Part shown: piece by piece, positions 16,350 to 25,118 of the stretch
Layout of the letters: every line of letters starts with the position of its first letter
Numbering within the stretch: the stretch's first letter is position 1
Source of the DNA: Hyphococcus luteus
Lineage (GTDB): Bacteria > Pseudomonadota > Alphaproteobacteria > Caulobacterales > Parvularculaceae
DNA length: 64,000 nt
NCBI RefSeq assembly: GCF_002943565.1
Contig: NZ_PJCH01000001.1
Coordinates: 434,001 to 498,000 of the forward strand
Direction of reading: 5' to 3'
The notes under the pieces: generated by a model
What the model saw: the letters and a program-made list of their open reading frames with translations, nothing else
Told to the model about the DNA's origin: nothing
The model's database searches: none
Translations under genes and position numbers: made by a program

Positions 16350-17573
16350 TCAAGCGATCCCGTTGCCGGTTTTTTTGAGCAGGGCGGTTTGCGGGTCTTC
16401 GGCGGGGGCGTCTTCCCCGGTTTGGCGCGGTTTGGCCTTCGCCGCCGGCGCGGGTCTGAGGCGCGTCTTGGGAAGGACAAGGATCGCCCGCGCGCCCTCG
16501 CCCGGCCGGGAATCGATGCGGAACGACCCGCCATGGGCGTCGGCGATGACCTTCACCAGCGGCAGGCCGAGCCCCAGCCCTTCGCGCGAGCGCCGCATCG
16601 ACATGTCGAGCAGCGCAAACGGCGCGGTCAGATCCTCCAGACTCTCCGCCTTCAGGCCGGGGCCGTTATCCTTGATCATGATCGCGAGATCGCCTTTTTT
16701 GGTGATCGCCGCCCCGATGGTGATTTCGACGCCGCGGGGGCAGAACTTCACCGCATTGTCCAGGAGCTTGCGGATGGCGCGGGAGACCAGCGCCCGGTCG
16801 CAGCAGATTTCCAGGTCGCGGTCGCATATCTTTAACGTCGTCATGGCCTCAGCCAGCTCCAGCGGTTTTTCGACGCCGGTGATCGCGTCGTCCACCAGAA
16901 CGCCCAGCGTCACCTCCGCCTCGTTCAGCGTGATGGGCCCGGAGCGCGCGTCGGAGGCGAGCAGCATGTCGGAAACCGAGTTCAAGAGCCGGCGCCCGCC
17001 ATCGACGATATAGTCCGCATATTCGCGGTGAAGGTTGTCGTTGTCCTTGTGGAACTGGTCGGCGATGATCTGGCCGAAGCCGATGATCGCGTTGAGCGGC
17101 GTTCTGAGTTCATGGCTCATGACGCCCATCAGGCTGTCCTTGAATTTCGCGCCGGCTTCCGCCTGGTCGCGGGCGGCGCGCAGCGCCTTGCGGTCGTCAT
17201 GGGCGCGCAGGACGAATTTCACCGCATGGTGAAACAGGGACCAGTTCATGGGCTTGGCGAGAAAAGAGGTGGCGCCGGCCGCAAAAGCCCGGTCGACGGC
17301 GTCGCCGCGATCGCTCGCCGTGATCACCATGACCGGCGTGTCGCCGAACTTTTCGTCCCGGCGGATCGCCTCGGTCAGTTCGAACCCGCTCATCACCGGC
17401 ATGTCGAGATCGGAGATGACGAGATCGGCGCCGTCATTCTTCAGGATGGTCAGCGCCTCGGCGCCGTCGCAGGCGGCGTGCACGCGATAGCCCGCCTCGA
17501 GCAGCTTGGCGCTGGCGAGTTCGCGCATGATCGCGTCGTCATCGGCAAGTATGACTGTCCTAACGGCGTCCAC
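16350..17573 (-). CDS. REC-histidine kinase fusion protein
   Basis: A 407-residue cytoplasmic two-component protein. Seen in order: a receiver domain (about 5-122) with acidic cluster DDD at 11-13, phosphoacceptor D55 in VISDLDMP, and K107; a linker helix; HisKA with H154 in SHELRTP; and HATPase_c with N-box LLDNAVKFC, G1 DNGPGL and G2 GLGLGLPLV; ending in a Pro/Lys-rich tail. No membrane segment is seen. An N-terminal receiver fused to a kinase suggests its kinase is controlled by another phosphodonor. It is divergent from the large hybrid kinase gene starting 172 bases away, which suggests one regulatory unit. Confidence 0.9.
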   Translation of the reverse strand: MDAVRTVILADDDAIMRELASAKLLEAGYRVHAACDGAEALTILKNDGADLVISDLDMPVMSGFELTEAIRRDEKFGDTPVMVITASDRGDAVDRAFAAGATSFLAKPMNWSLFHHAVKFVLRAHDDRKALRAARDQAEAGAKFKDSLMGVMSHELRTPLNAIIGFGQIIADQFHKDNDNLHREYADYIVDGGRRLLNSVSDMLLASDARSGPITLNEAEVTLGVLVDDAITGVEKPLELAEAMTTLKICDRDLEICCDRALVSRAIRKLLDNAVKFCPRGVEITIGAAITKKGDLAIMIKDNGPGLKAESLEDLTAPFALLDMSMRRSREGLGLGLPLVKVIADAHGGSFRIDSRPGEGARAILVLPKTRLRPAPAAKAKPRQTGEDAPAEDPQTALLKKTGNGIA

Positions 17574-17745
17574 GACTGCACGGCTCTCCCTTGCCGTACG
17601 CTCCTAAGCGGCGTTGCGCGCCGACTTATTAACGCAAAGTTATCTTAACAGGCGGTTTCCCGATAAGGTGGCGCATAGAAATTAATTTTCAAACAATTCG
17701 GCGCAGGTTGAGCCCGCCCGCATGCAAGCGGGGAGCAGGACCGTC

Positions 17746-20529
17746 ATGTCGAAACGCACGCAAACCCTTCGCGGAAGGTTAACATCTCTCGTCATCGTCG
17801 CGATCTTCGGGGCGGTGGCGATCGCAACAGCGTCCTCCGTATGGCGCGAAACGGCGCAATTCGGCGCGGGAAAGCGCGCCGAACTGGACGCATCGGCGCA
17901 TATTTTCGCAAGCACGATCGCCGAACCTGTCGCCATGAACGACAAGGCCGCGACGCTGGGCGCCCTGCGCGCCATTTCTTATCTGCCGACGATCGAGCAT
18001 GTGCGCATCAATCGAGAGGATGGCGCCGTCTTTGTGGAGCTTGGCAGCACGGCGGAAATCCGCGAAACCGGCAATGGCCTTTTCCAGGAGAACTCGCCCT
18101 TGTCGATGTTGAGCTCCGGAACGGCGTCGGCCACCGTGCCGGTCCGGTATGGCGACGAAACCGTTGCAACCCTGACCCTCAACGCCAGCACCGGGTCTTT
18201 GTGGGAGCGCATCGGCACGCTTCTTTATGACGCCCTCGTCGCCGCAATTTTCGCCGGCGGCATCGGCATGCTCATCGCCATGAAGATGCAGCGCGCCATC
18301 ACCGACCCGATCCAGCGGCTCGGTCTCGTCATGGGCCATGTGCGCGAATCCGGCGATTTTAGCGTGCGCGCAGATCCGGTGGAAGACGAAGAAACCAACC
18401 AGCTTGTCGAAACCTTCAACACGATGCTCGACCATATTCAAGAGCGCGACTCGAAGCTGCAGGCGCATCAGCGCAATCTTGAAAAAACGGTCGAACTCAG
18501 AACCCGCGAAATGCGCGCCGCCAAGGACGCAGCGGAAGCGGCGAATGTCGCGAAATCCGATTTCCTCGCCACCATGAGCCATGAGATCCGCACCCCGATG
18601 AACGGCATGCTGGCGATGGCCGATCTCCTGAGCAAAGCCCGCCTTGCGCCGCGCCATAAACGCTACGCCGAAGTCATCGCCAAATCGGGCCAGAGCCTGC
18701 TCGCGATCATCAACGACATCCTCGACTTCTCCAAGATCGAGGCCGGCAAGCTGCAGCTCGAAAAGATACCGGTGCGCCCGGCCGATATTGTCGATGACGT
18801 GGTGGGGCTTTTCTGGGAGCGCGCGGCGTCGAAAAATATCGATCTCGCCGCCTATGTGGCCGCGAACACGCCGGAGGAAATCGAGGGCGACCCCGTGCGC
18901 ATCAGCCAGGTCTTGTCGAACCTCGTCAACAACGCCTTGAAATTCACCGATCACGGCCATGTCGTGGTCGGCGTCGCCTTGAAATCCGGCGGCCGCGCGC
19001 AAGACGAGGCGTGCACGCTCGAATTTTCCGTTACCGACACCGGCGTCGGCATTGATAAAGACAAGCAGGCGACGATTTTCGAAGCCTTTTCACAAGGCGA
19101 CCAGACGACGACGCGCCGCTTCGGCGGCACCGGGCTTGGCCTTGCGATCTGCCGCCGGCTCGTGGAGGCGATGAACGGCAAAATCGGCGTGAAAAGCCGT
19201 CCAGGCAAGGGGGCGCGCTTTTTCTTCAGTACAACAACAAAAACGCTCGCGGCGGCGAAACCCGTCAGGCAGGTCAGGGACGAAAAACGCGCCGTCATCG
19301 CCATCGAAGGCGACGCGACCCCGAAAATGCTCGCCCATTATCTGCGTGAAACGGGCGTCATTCCGCACATCGTGGAAGAGGGCGCGCAATTCGGGCCTCA
19401 TATCGCCTGCGCGGACATGATTTTCGCCTCGCCCGCCTTTTATCACGTCTATCAAAAAACGATCAGCGAGGGCAAAGCGCAATGGGTGCCGGCGCGCGTG
19501 TGCATTTGCGAACTTGGCGATGTCGCGCCGGACGCGCTCGTGGAAGACGGCGTTGTCGAGGATATTCTTTTAGCGCCGCTCTCGCGCCGCGAAGTGATGG
19601 AGCAGGTGGGCCGCATCATCGACGGCAGGCTTCGGGGCAAAACGGCGCTCGCCACAACGGAGACGGCGCAGCCCGACCGGCTTTGCTTCCGCGGCCAGCG
19701 CGTGCTGGCCGCCGACGACAGCGCCGTCAACCGGGAGGTCGTGAAAGAAGCTTTGGCGCGGCTCAATCTCGACGTCACGCTCGCCGGCGACGGGCGCGAG
19801 GCGCTGGCGCTCGTCAAGAGCGAGCCTTTCGATCTTATTTTGATGGATTGCTCCATGCCGAAGATGGACGGCTTTGAAGCGACGCAGGCGATCCGCAGCC
19901 TTGAGGAAAGAACCGGGCGCGCCCGGGTTCCGATCATCGCCCTGACCGCGCATGTGGCGGGCAAAGACGCGGCGTGGCGGGAAGTCGGCATGGACGAATA
20001 TTTGACGAAACCGTTCACCCTCGACAGCCTGTCCGGCGTGATCGCACAATATCTCGAAGCGGACGCGGGCGGCCGCGCGCCGGAAGCAGACGCGCCGGCG
20101 GATGAAGAAGACGCGCCGGCCGATCATGAGGACCCCATCGCGCCGGAGCCAGAAGAAGACAATCCGGTTTTCGACCGGACCGTGCTGGAGCAAATCGCCG
20201 TCATGCAGTCAGGCGCCGCCAATCTGCCCTTGCGCGCCCTGGCGATATTCGAAGAGCACTCCCGGGAGGCGATCCGCACGCTCGCAAACGCGTTGAAAAC
20301 CGGAGACAACGAAGCCGTCGCCCAAGCCGCGCACGCTCTGAAATCCATGAGCGTCAATGTCGGCGCACGCCGGCTCGGCGCGGCCTGCGGCGAAATCGAA
20401 CGCGAAGCGCGCAACGGCGCCGCCAAAGCCGCGCTCAGCGCCTTGTGCAAGCAAGCCGCGGCGGAATTTCGCGAAACCCATCGCGCGCTGCCGGCGCTGA
20501 TGCAGGAATTCAAACAATCCGCAGCCTGA
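17746..20529 (+). CDS. Tripartite hybrid histidine kinase (HAMP-HK-REC-Hpt)
   Basis: A 927-residue membrane sensor kinase of BarA/Rcs-like layout. Seen: membrane helix 1 near 12-32, a periplasmic sensor of about 130 residues, helix 2 near 165-185, HAMP, HisKA with MSHEIRTPMNGML, HATPase with LVNNALKFTD, DTGVGI and GTGLGLAI, a degenerate receiver-like segment, a receiver with VLAADDSAVNR, the DCSMPKMDG phosphoacceptor and a KPF lysine, and a C-terminal Hpt domain with AAHALKSMS. The ATG at 17746 is chosen over the one at 17722 because GGGGAGCAGGA lies at the right distance before it. It probably feeds a phosphorelay, perhaps including the divergent REC-HK protein. Confidence 0.9.
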   Translation: MSKRTQTLRGRLTSLVIVAIFGAVAIATASSVWRETAQFGAGKRAELDASAHIFASTIAEPVAMNDKAATLGALRAISYLPTIEHVRINREDGAVFVELGSTAEIRETGNGLFQENSPLSMLSSGTASATVPVRYGDETVATLTLNASTGSLWERIGTLLYDALVAAIFAGGIGMLIAMKMQRAITDPIQRLGLVMGHVRESGDFSVRADPVEDEETNQLVETFNTMLDHIQERDSKLQAHQRNLEKTVELRTREMRAAKDAAEAANVAKSDFLATMSHEIRTPMNGMLAMADLLSKARLAPRHKRYAEVIAKSGQSLLAIINDILDFSKIEAGKLQLEKIPVRPADIVDDVVGLFWERAASKNIDLAAYVAANTPEEIEGDPVRISQVLSNLVNNALKFTDHGHVVVGVALKSGGRAQDEACTLEFSVTDTGVGIDKDKQATIFEAFSQGDQTTTRRFGGTGLGLAICRRLVEAMNGKIGVKSRPGKGARFFFSTTTKTLAAAKPVRQVRDEKRAVIAIEGDATPKMLAHYLRETGVIPHIVEEGAQFGPHIACADMIFASPAFYHVYQKTISEGKAQWVPARVCICELGDVAPDALVEDGVVEDILLAPLSRREVMEQVGRIIDGRLRGKTALATTETAQPDRLCFRGQRVLAADDSAVNREVVKEALARLNLDVTLAGDGREALALVKSEPFDLILMDCSMPKMDGFEATQAIRSLEERTGRARVPIIALTAHVAGKDAAWREVGMDEYLTKPFTLDSLSGVIAQYLEADAGGRAPEADAPADEEDAPADHEDPIAPEPEEDNPVFDRTVLEQIAVMQSGAANLPLRALAIFEEHSREAIRTLANALKTGDNEAVAQAAHALKSMSVNVGARRLGAACGEIEREARNGAAKAALSALCKQAAAEFRETHRALPALMQEFKQSAA

Positions 20530-20534
20530 CGGAA

Positions 20535-21209
20535 TCAATGCACGCGGATCGAGACCCTGACGCATCCAATAATCGTCACCGCCGGCGTCACCGCATAGGA
20601 CGGATGACCGCTTTCGCTGGAATGAGGCTCGAGCCGCACGGCGCCGCTGCCCAGCGCCGGATTTGACCGCCACCGCCGCAAGACCAGCGCGTCATTGACG
20701 AGCGCCAGACAGAAATCGCCGTCGTCCGGCTGGCGGTCGTCGTAATCCACGATCACCACCGTATCCGGCAGGAAGGAAAGGTTGACCGCCGGATCGTTGA
20801 CGAAAACGGCGAAGAGCTTCGCCGGGCCCAGCGTCACCGGGATGTAGTCCTCCGCCATAGCGTGCGGATCGGCGTGCGGATCGCGCGCGAACAAGGCCGC
20901 CGCGCGCAGGGAGATGACCGGCACATGCCGGACCGGCCGGCGGATATAGGCGGCGGCGGCGTGTGTGTCGGTCTCCGCCGATGACCGGTCGCCCGCTGCG
21001 AGCCAGTCGAGCGAGGCCTCCAGCGCGTCGGCGAGCTTGGCGAGGGTCAGCCGGCGCGGGTCGTGAACGCCGCTTTCCCAATTGGCGATGGCCGGCTGGG
21101 TCACCCCGATGCGCTTGGCGAGATCCGACTGGCTCAATCCCTTGGTTTTTCGGGCCTGGCGGATGCGCTCGCCGATGGAGCGGGCGGCGGCGGTTTGAGT
21201 GACGTCCAT
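20535..21209 (-). CDS. XRE-family regulator with a degenerate S24 domain
   Basis: A 224-residue DNA-binding protein. Seen: helix-turn-helix at about 12-65 (GLSQSDLAKRIGVTQPAIANWESG), a linker, and a C-terminal region with the S24/LexA fold order including LPDTVVIVDYDDRQPDDGDF and ALVLRRW. In active S24 proteins the nucleophile sits in a GDSM-like motif and the lysine in a VKR-like one; here the corresponding positions read NDPAV and LRRW. So self-cleavage is not expected and the domain may act in dimerisation or ligand sensing. It is convergent with the hybrid kinase gene, with five bases between them. Confidence 0.8.
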   Translation of the reverse strand: MDVTQTAAARSIGERIRQARKTKGLSQSDLAKRIGVTQPAIANWESGVHDPRRLTLAKLADALEASLDWLAAGDRSSAETDTHAAAAYIRRPVRHVPVISLRAAALFARDPHADPHAMAEDYIPVTLGPAKLFAVFVNDPAVNLSFLPDTVVIVDYDDRQPDDGDFCLALVNDALVLRRWRSNPALGSGAVRLEPHSSESGHPSYAVTPAVTIIGCVRVSIRVH

Positions 21210-21436
21210 AAGCCCTCCTGATTTATAAGTTATTCTTATATTATCAGTTTCGGCTACGCCATAAAATTCTGCACAACAATTACAAAGCGCACCAAATTCG
21301 CCTTAAACCGCGAAAACGCCTCCCCTTTCGGGGAAACCGGCAGGTATAAAAATTACTAGGAAGAGACTTGAAAAAATCAGCTTGTCTTATATTCTGGCGG
21401 CGGTGGAAACGACCCAGCATAGATCGGGGAAAAGCA

Positions 21437-21637
21437 ATGACTGACCTGTGCGATCAAGACGGCGCCAGCCGTCTCGCAGCAAAAATCCAGGATTTCTGGC
21501 GCAAACGCGGTTTCGATGTTGTCGTTGAAATGAAGGAGGAAGGCTTCGTGTCGACCATGCGGTCAGCGCGCACCGATGTCCGCTCTAATATGATCAATGG
21601 CATGCCGACCAAGATCATGTCCGCCGAAGCCGGCTAG
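21437..21637 (+). CDS. Small conserved-type protein, 66 residues
   Basis: A 66-residue cytoplasmic protein. Seen: an amphipathic helix with AAKIQDFWRKRGF, a strand VVVEM, and a closing segment RTDVRSNMINGMPTK. From memory, short proteins with an SARxDVRSxMxNGxP ending occur widely in alphaproteobacteria, without assigned function. The ATG at 21437 is preferred; an upstream in-frame start gives a basic leader that looks non-coding. Its TAG stop lies in the palindromic tetramer CTAG, which is also the stop of the convergent phosphatase gene. Confidence 0.7.
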   Translation: MTDLCDQDGASRLAAKIQDFWRKRGFDVVVEMKEEGFVSTMRSARTDVRSNMINGMPTKIMSAEAG

Positions 21638-22308
21638 CCTTTTAAAGCGGCCTCAATCAGCGGCGCGGCTTCGCGGTAACTTGAAAAGACCGCCGCGCGA
21701 TCGGCGAGCGTCACCGGTCCGTATCCGAAATCTGCAACAAAACAGGGAAGCCCCGCCGCGCCGGCGGCGCGGATGTCGGTGTCGCTGTCGCCAATGAAAG
21801 CGGCCCGCGCCGCCCCGATTTCCTGAAGACAAAGCCGCACCGGCGCCGGATCGGGCTTGGCCGCTTCGGCCGTGTCGGCGCCGACTATGGCGTCGAAAAG
21901 CGGCGCGACCCCCAGCGTTTCAATCAGACGGCGCGCCATCGCCTCGCGCTTGTTGGTGCAGATCGCCGCCCTTGCGCCGCGCGCCAGAAAGCCCTCGGTC
22001 ATCTCGATCACATGATCGAAAGGCCTCGAATGAACGGCGATATTTTCCCCGTAGAAGTCCAGAAAGCGGGTCATGGCGTCGTCGAGCTCGCCTTCTTGCG
22101 CCTCGCGCCCGGCGCTTAAGAGAAAGCCGCGCATCAGCATCCGCCGGGCCCCATGGCCGACGAGATGGCGCACCTCGCCGGTCGGGACCGGCGCGAGACC
22201 GGCGGCGGCAAGGACGTGGTTCATCGACGCCGAGAGGTCTTCGACCGTGTCCACCAGCGTGCCGTCGAGATCGAAAATAAGCGCGCTTCCGCGCAGATCC
22301 TCCGCCAT
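21634..22308 (-). CDS. gph: HAD-family phosphoglycolate phosphatase-like protein
   Basis: A 224-residue HAD hydrolase. Seen: motif I IFDLDGTLVDT with nucleophile and acid/base aspartates near residue 13, a helical cap with GARRMLMRGF, motif II CTNK, motif III lysine in AAKPDPAP, and motif IV GDSDTDIRAA. This is the Gph pattern, which hydrolyses 2-phosphoglycolate; the exact substrate needs assay. The ATG at 22308 has GGGCGGAG a few bases upstream and removes a basic leader. It is divergent from glmU and shares its stop tetramer with the gene on the other strand. Confidence 0.85.
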   Translation of the reverse strand: MAEDLRGSALIFDLDGTLVDTVEDLSASMNHVLAAAGLAPVPTGEVRHLVGHGARRMLMRGFLLSAGREAQEGELDDAMTRFLDFYGENIAVHSRPFDHVIEMTEGFLARGARAAICTNKREAMARRLIETLGVAPLFDAIVGADTAEAAKPDPAPVRLCLQEIGAARAAFIGDSDTDIRAAGAAGLPCFVADFGYGPVTLADRAAVFSSYREAAPLIEAALKG

Positions 22309-22448
22309 AGCTCCGCCCTTTTGCTCCTTTACGCTCCGAACAGGCCCGAATCGCGCCAATTCGCCCGGCTAGCCATAGGCCGTTTCGCCCTGGCTGTGAT
22401 AGACGAGCCCCGCCTATATGTCCGCTTTTGAAGAATGAAAGTTCGACA

Positions 22449-23798
22449 ATGACCGACCTTAAGACCGCCGCCGTGATTCTCGCCGCCGGGCACGGCACGC
22501 GGATGAAATCGGCGCTGCCCAAAGTCATGCATGAAATCGGCGGGCGGGCGATGATCGCCCATGTGATCGACGGGGCGGCGGCGCTCGCGCCTGAGCGCAT
22601 GGCCGTCGTCATTGGCGATCATGCGCCGGAGGTCGGCGATTTCGCCAGGACGGTGCGCGGCGACATTGCGGTCGCGGTGCAGGCGCCGCCGCAAGGCACC
22701 GCCCATGCGGTGATGCAGGCCCTGCCCGCGCTTAAAGGCTTTTCCGGCGCCGTGCTCGTGCTTTATGCGGACACGCCGCTCGTCACGCCGCAGACGCTTC
22801 AAGCCCTCGCCGGCGAAATCGAAAACGGCGCCGCCGTCGCCGTCCTCGGCTTCACGCCGGAAGAGCCCGGCGCCTATGGCCGGTTGAAGCTCGACGAAAA
22901 AGGCGCCCTCGCCGCTATCGTCGAAGCGAAGGATGCGAGCCCGGAAGAACTCGAGATTACGCTGTGCAATTCCGGCGTCATGGCGATCGACGCGGCTTTC
23001 TTGATGAAGCGTTTGAAAGACATCGGCAACGACAACGCCAAGGGCGAATATTATCTCACCGACATTGTCGCTCTCGCCCGCGCTGACGGCCAACCCTGCG
23101 CCGTGATCGAGGCGGACGCCGACGAGGTCTTGGGCGTCAATTCGCGGGTCGAACTCGCAGAAGCCGAAGCGGTGTTTCAGGACCGGATGCGCGAGGCGGC
23201 GATGGCGGCGGGCGCCACGCTCGCCGATCCCCTCACCGTCTATTTCTCCTACGACACCAAGCTCGGCAAGGACGTGACCGTCGGCCAGCATGTGGTGTTC
23301 GGCCCGGGCGTGACGGTGGCCGACAACGCCGAAATCAAGCCTTTCTCGCATCTTGAAGGCGCGTCCGTCGCCGGCGGCGCCAGCGCCGGGCCGTTTGCGC
23401 GCCTGCGCCCCGGGGCGGCGCTCAAAACCGGCGCGAAAGTCGGCAATTTCGTCGAAATCAAAAAAGCGGTGATCGGCGACGGGGCGAAGGTGAGCCATCT
23501 CAGTTATATCGGCGATGCTGATGTCGGAGCTGAGGCGAATATCGGCGCCGGGACCATCACCTGCAATTATGACGGCTACGGAAAATTCAAAACGGTGATC
23601 GGCAAGGGCGCCTTTATCGGCTCGAATTCCGCGCTCGTCGCGCCGGTGACCATCGGCGAGCGCGCCTATGTGGGCTCGGGCTCCGTGGTGACGGAAGACG
23701 TCGCGCCCGGCGACCTCGCTCTCGCCCGCGCGCGCCAGACCGCGATCAAGGGCTGGGCCGCACGGTTTCACGACAAACACAAAGCCAGGAAGAAGTAG
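22449..23798 (+). CDS. glmU: Bifunctional UDP-GlcNAc pyrophosphorylase / GlcN-1-P acetyltransferase
   Basis: A 449-residue cytoplasmic enzyme making UDP-N-acetylglucosamine for peptidoglycan and LPS. Seen: N-terminal nucleotidyltransferase motif LAAGHGTRMKSALPKVMH, product-binding YADTPLV and GEYYLTD, then a C-terminal left-handed beta-helix from about residue 250 with hexapeptide repeats and the acetyltransferase-site stretch NIGAGTITCNYDGYGKFKT. The length fits the family. The ATG at 22449 is chosen over an upstream TTG by homology to the usual start. It heads a same-strand cluster glmU-rpiA-hypothetical-gor. Confidence 0.96.
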   Translation: MTDLKTAAVILAAGHGTRMKSALPKVMHEIGGRAMIAHVIDGAAALAPERMAVVIGDHAPEVGDFARTVRGDIAVAVQAPPQGTAHAVMQALPALKGFSGAVLVLYADTPLVTPQTLQALAGEIENGAAVAVLGFTPEEPGAYGRLKLDEKGALAAIVEAKDASPEELEITLCNSGVMAIDAAFLMKRLKDIGNDNAKGEYYLTDIVALARADGQPCAVIEADADEVLGVNSRVELAEAEAVFQDRMREAAMAAGATLADPLTVYFSYDTKLGKDVTVGQHVVFGPGVTVADNAEIKPFSHLEGASVAGGASAGPFARLRPGAALKTGAKVGNFVEIKKAVIGDGAKVSHLSYIGDADVGAEANIGAGTITCNYDGYGKFKTVIGKGAFIGSNSALVAPVTIGERAYVGSGSVVTEDVAPGDLALARARQTAIKGWAARFHDKHKARKK

Positions 23799-23808
23799 GA
23801 TTTAGACA

Positions 23809-24504
23809 ATGGACAAGGAAGCGGGCAAACGCCTCGCCGCAGAGGAAGCCGCCAACCATATCGAACGCGACATGACCTTAGGCTTAGGCACCGGCTCCAC
23901 CGCCGCCTATTTCGTCGACATAGTCGGCAAGCTGGTTTCCGAAGGCTGGGACTTGCGCGGCGTGCCGACCTCGGAAGCAACGCGCGAGCACGCCGAGCGC
24001 GTCGGCGTCGAGATCATCGAGCCAGATGAGGCGACCGTCATTGACCTCGCCGTGGACGGCGCCGACGAAGCCGATCCGTCGCTCAATCTCATCAAGGGCG
24101 GCGGCGCGGCGCTGTTGCGCGAAAAGATCATCGCTTACGCCGCGAAGAAATTCATCGTCATCGCCGACAAGTCGAAACGCGTCGCCGCGCTCGGGGCGTT
24201 TCCCCTGCCGGTTGAAATCTCGCCTTACAGCTGGGCGCTCACCGTCGCCGCCCTGCGCCGGACGCTCGCCGACAATGGCTTTGCGGAGGCGAACCTTGAG
24301 CTTCGCGCACGCGACGGCGAGGCCGTCAAAACCGACGGCGGCAACCTCATCATCGATTGCCGGCTGGGGCGCATCGAGAACCCGGCGGCGCTGGAAAAAG
24401 CCCTCGCCGCCATTCCCGGCGTCCTTGAGAGCGGGCTCTTTTGCGGCATGACCCGGATGGCGATTTTCGGCGGCGAAGACGGGATTACGATTAACGGCGC
24501 TTGA
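23809..24504 (+). CDS. rpiA: Ribose-5-phosphate isomerase A
   Basis: A 231-residue enzyme interconverting ribose 5-phosphate and ribulose 5-phosphate in the pentose phosphate pathway. Seen: phosphate loop GLGTGSTAAYF near residue 26, DGADEAD with catalytic aspartates near residue 83, KGGGAALLREK near residue 96, and TDGGNLIIDC. These are the type A signatures. It starts 10 bases after glmU and is probably co-transcribed. Confidence 0.96.
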   Translation: MDKEAGKRLAAEEAANHIERDMTLGLGTGSTAAYFVDIVGKLVSEGWDLRGVPTSEATREHAERVGVEIIEPDEATVIDLAVDGADEADPSLNLIKGGGAALLREKIIAYAAKKFIVIADKSKRVAALGAFPLPVEISPYSWALTVAALRRTLADNGFAEANLELRARDGEAVKTDGGNLIIDCRLGRIENPAALEKALAAIPGVLESGLFCGMTRMAIFGGEDGITINGA

Positions 24505-24584
24505 CGCATTGTTTGAGTTCGCCCGGCGGCTTGGCCTCGCCCGCGCCCCCGCGTTACCGTCCGCCGTCAAGAACCGGAATTCCC

Positions 24585-25109
24585 ATGTCCCAGTCCCGTT
24601 TTGAAAAACTCCAGGAAGCGATCAAGACTTATGGCGCAGCGGCGTTCGAAAACCTCCTGCGCTGCAAGGGGCTGGGCGAAGCGGTCGTCGCCGGTCTGCC
24701 GGATTATCTCGGCTGCAACGCCGAATGCGTCACCGCGGTGCCGCCGGAGGGGCCCTTCGATCCGCGCAAGGATTATGGCGAAGACGCGTTCAGCTATCGC
24801 CGCCGCCAGGTCATCGTGCTCGAACCCATCGTCTTCGGCGTCGCGCTGACCGTTCACAATCTGGAGGATTCCGGCGCCTTGTGGCTCAGGACGGCGCTTT
24901 CCATCGAGGTGACCGGCGACAGCTTCGACGTTTTCGTGGCGCAGCAGCCCCTGATCCGCATTCCCCTCGACTATGAGAACAAGCTCGAGCCTGTCTTCGA
25001 GGCGATCTATCGCGAATTTTTGAACACGTTTCAGCTCGAAGTGCTGGAATTCAATGATAAGCGTTTCGAAACGCGCATCGGTTTCGTTCCCGACCTTCCC
25101 GAGAAATAA
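24585..25109 (+). CDS. Hypothetical protein between rpiA and gor
   Basis: A 174-residue soluble protein I do not recognise. Seen: an N-terminal helical part, a conserved-looking YRRRQVIVLEPIVFGVALTVHNLEDSGALWLRT beta-rich core (split here only for description), and a terminal segment LEVLEFNDKRFETRIGFVP. No signal or membrane helix is present. The ATG at 24585 gives a normal N-terminus; an earlier start would overlap rpiA. Its place one step before gor hints at a redox or housekeeping link, but that is guilt by position only. Confidence 0.7.
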   Translation: MSQSRFEKLQEAIKTYGAAAFENLLRCKGLGEAVVAGLPDYLGCNAECVTAVPPEGPFDPRKDYGEDAFSYRRRQVIVLEPIVFGVALTVHNLEDSGALWLRTALSIEVTGDSFDVFVAQQPLIRIPLDYENKLEPVFEAIYREFLNTFQLEVLEFNDKRFETRIGFVPDLPEK

Positions 25110-25118
25110 GGTTCTCCC

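Noticed and set aside
22329..23780. 483-codon minus-strand frame opposite glmU
   Set aside because: It is the antisense shadow of a clear glmU gene.
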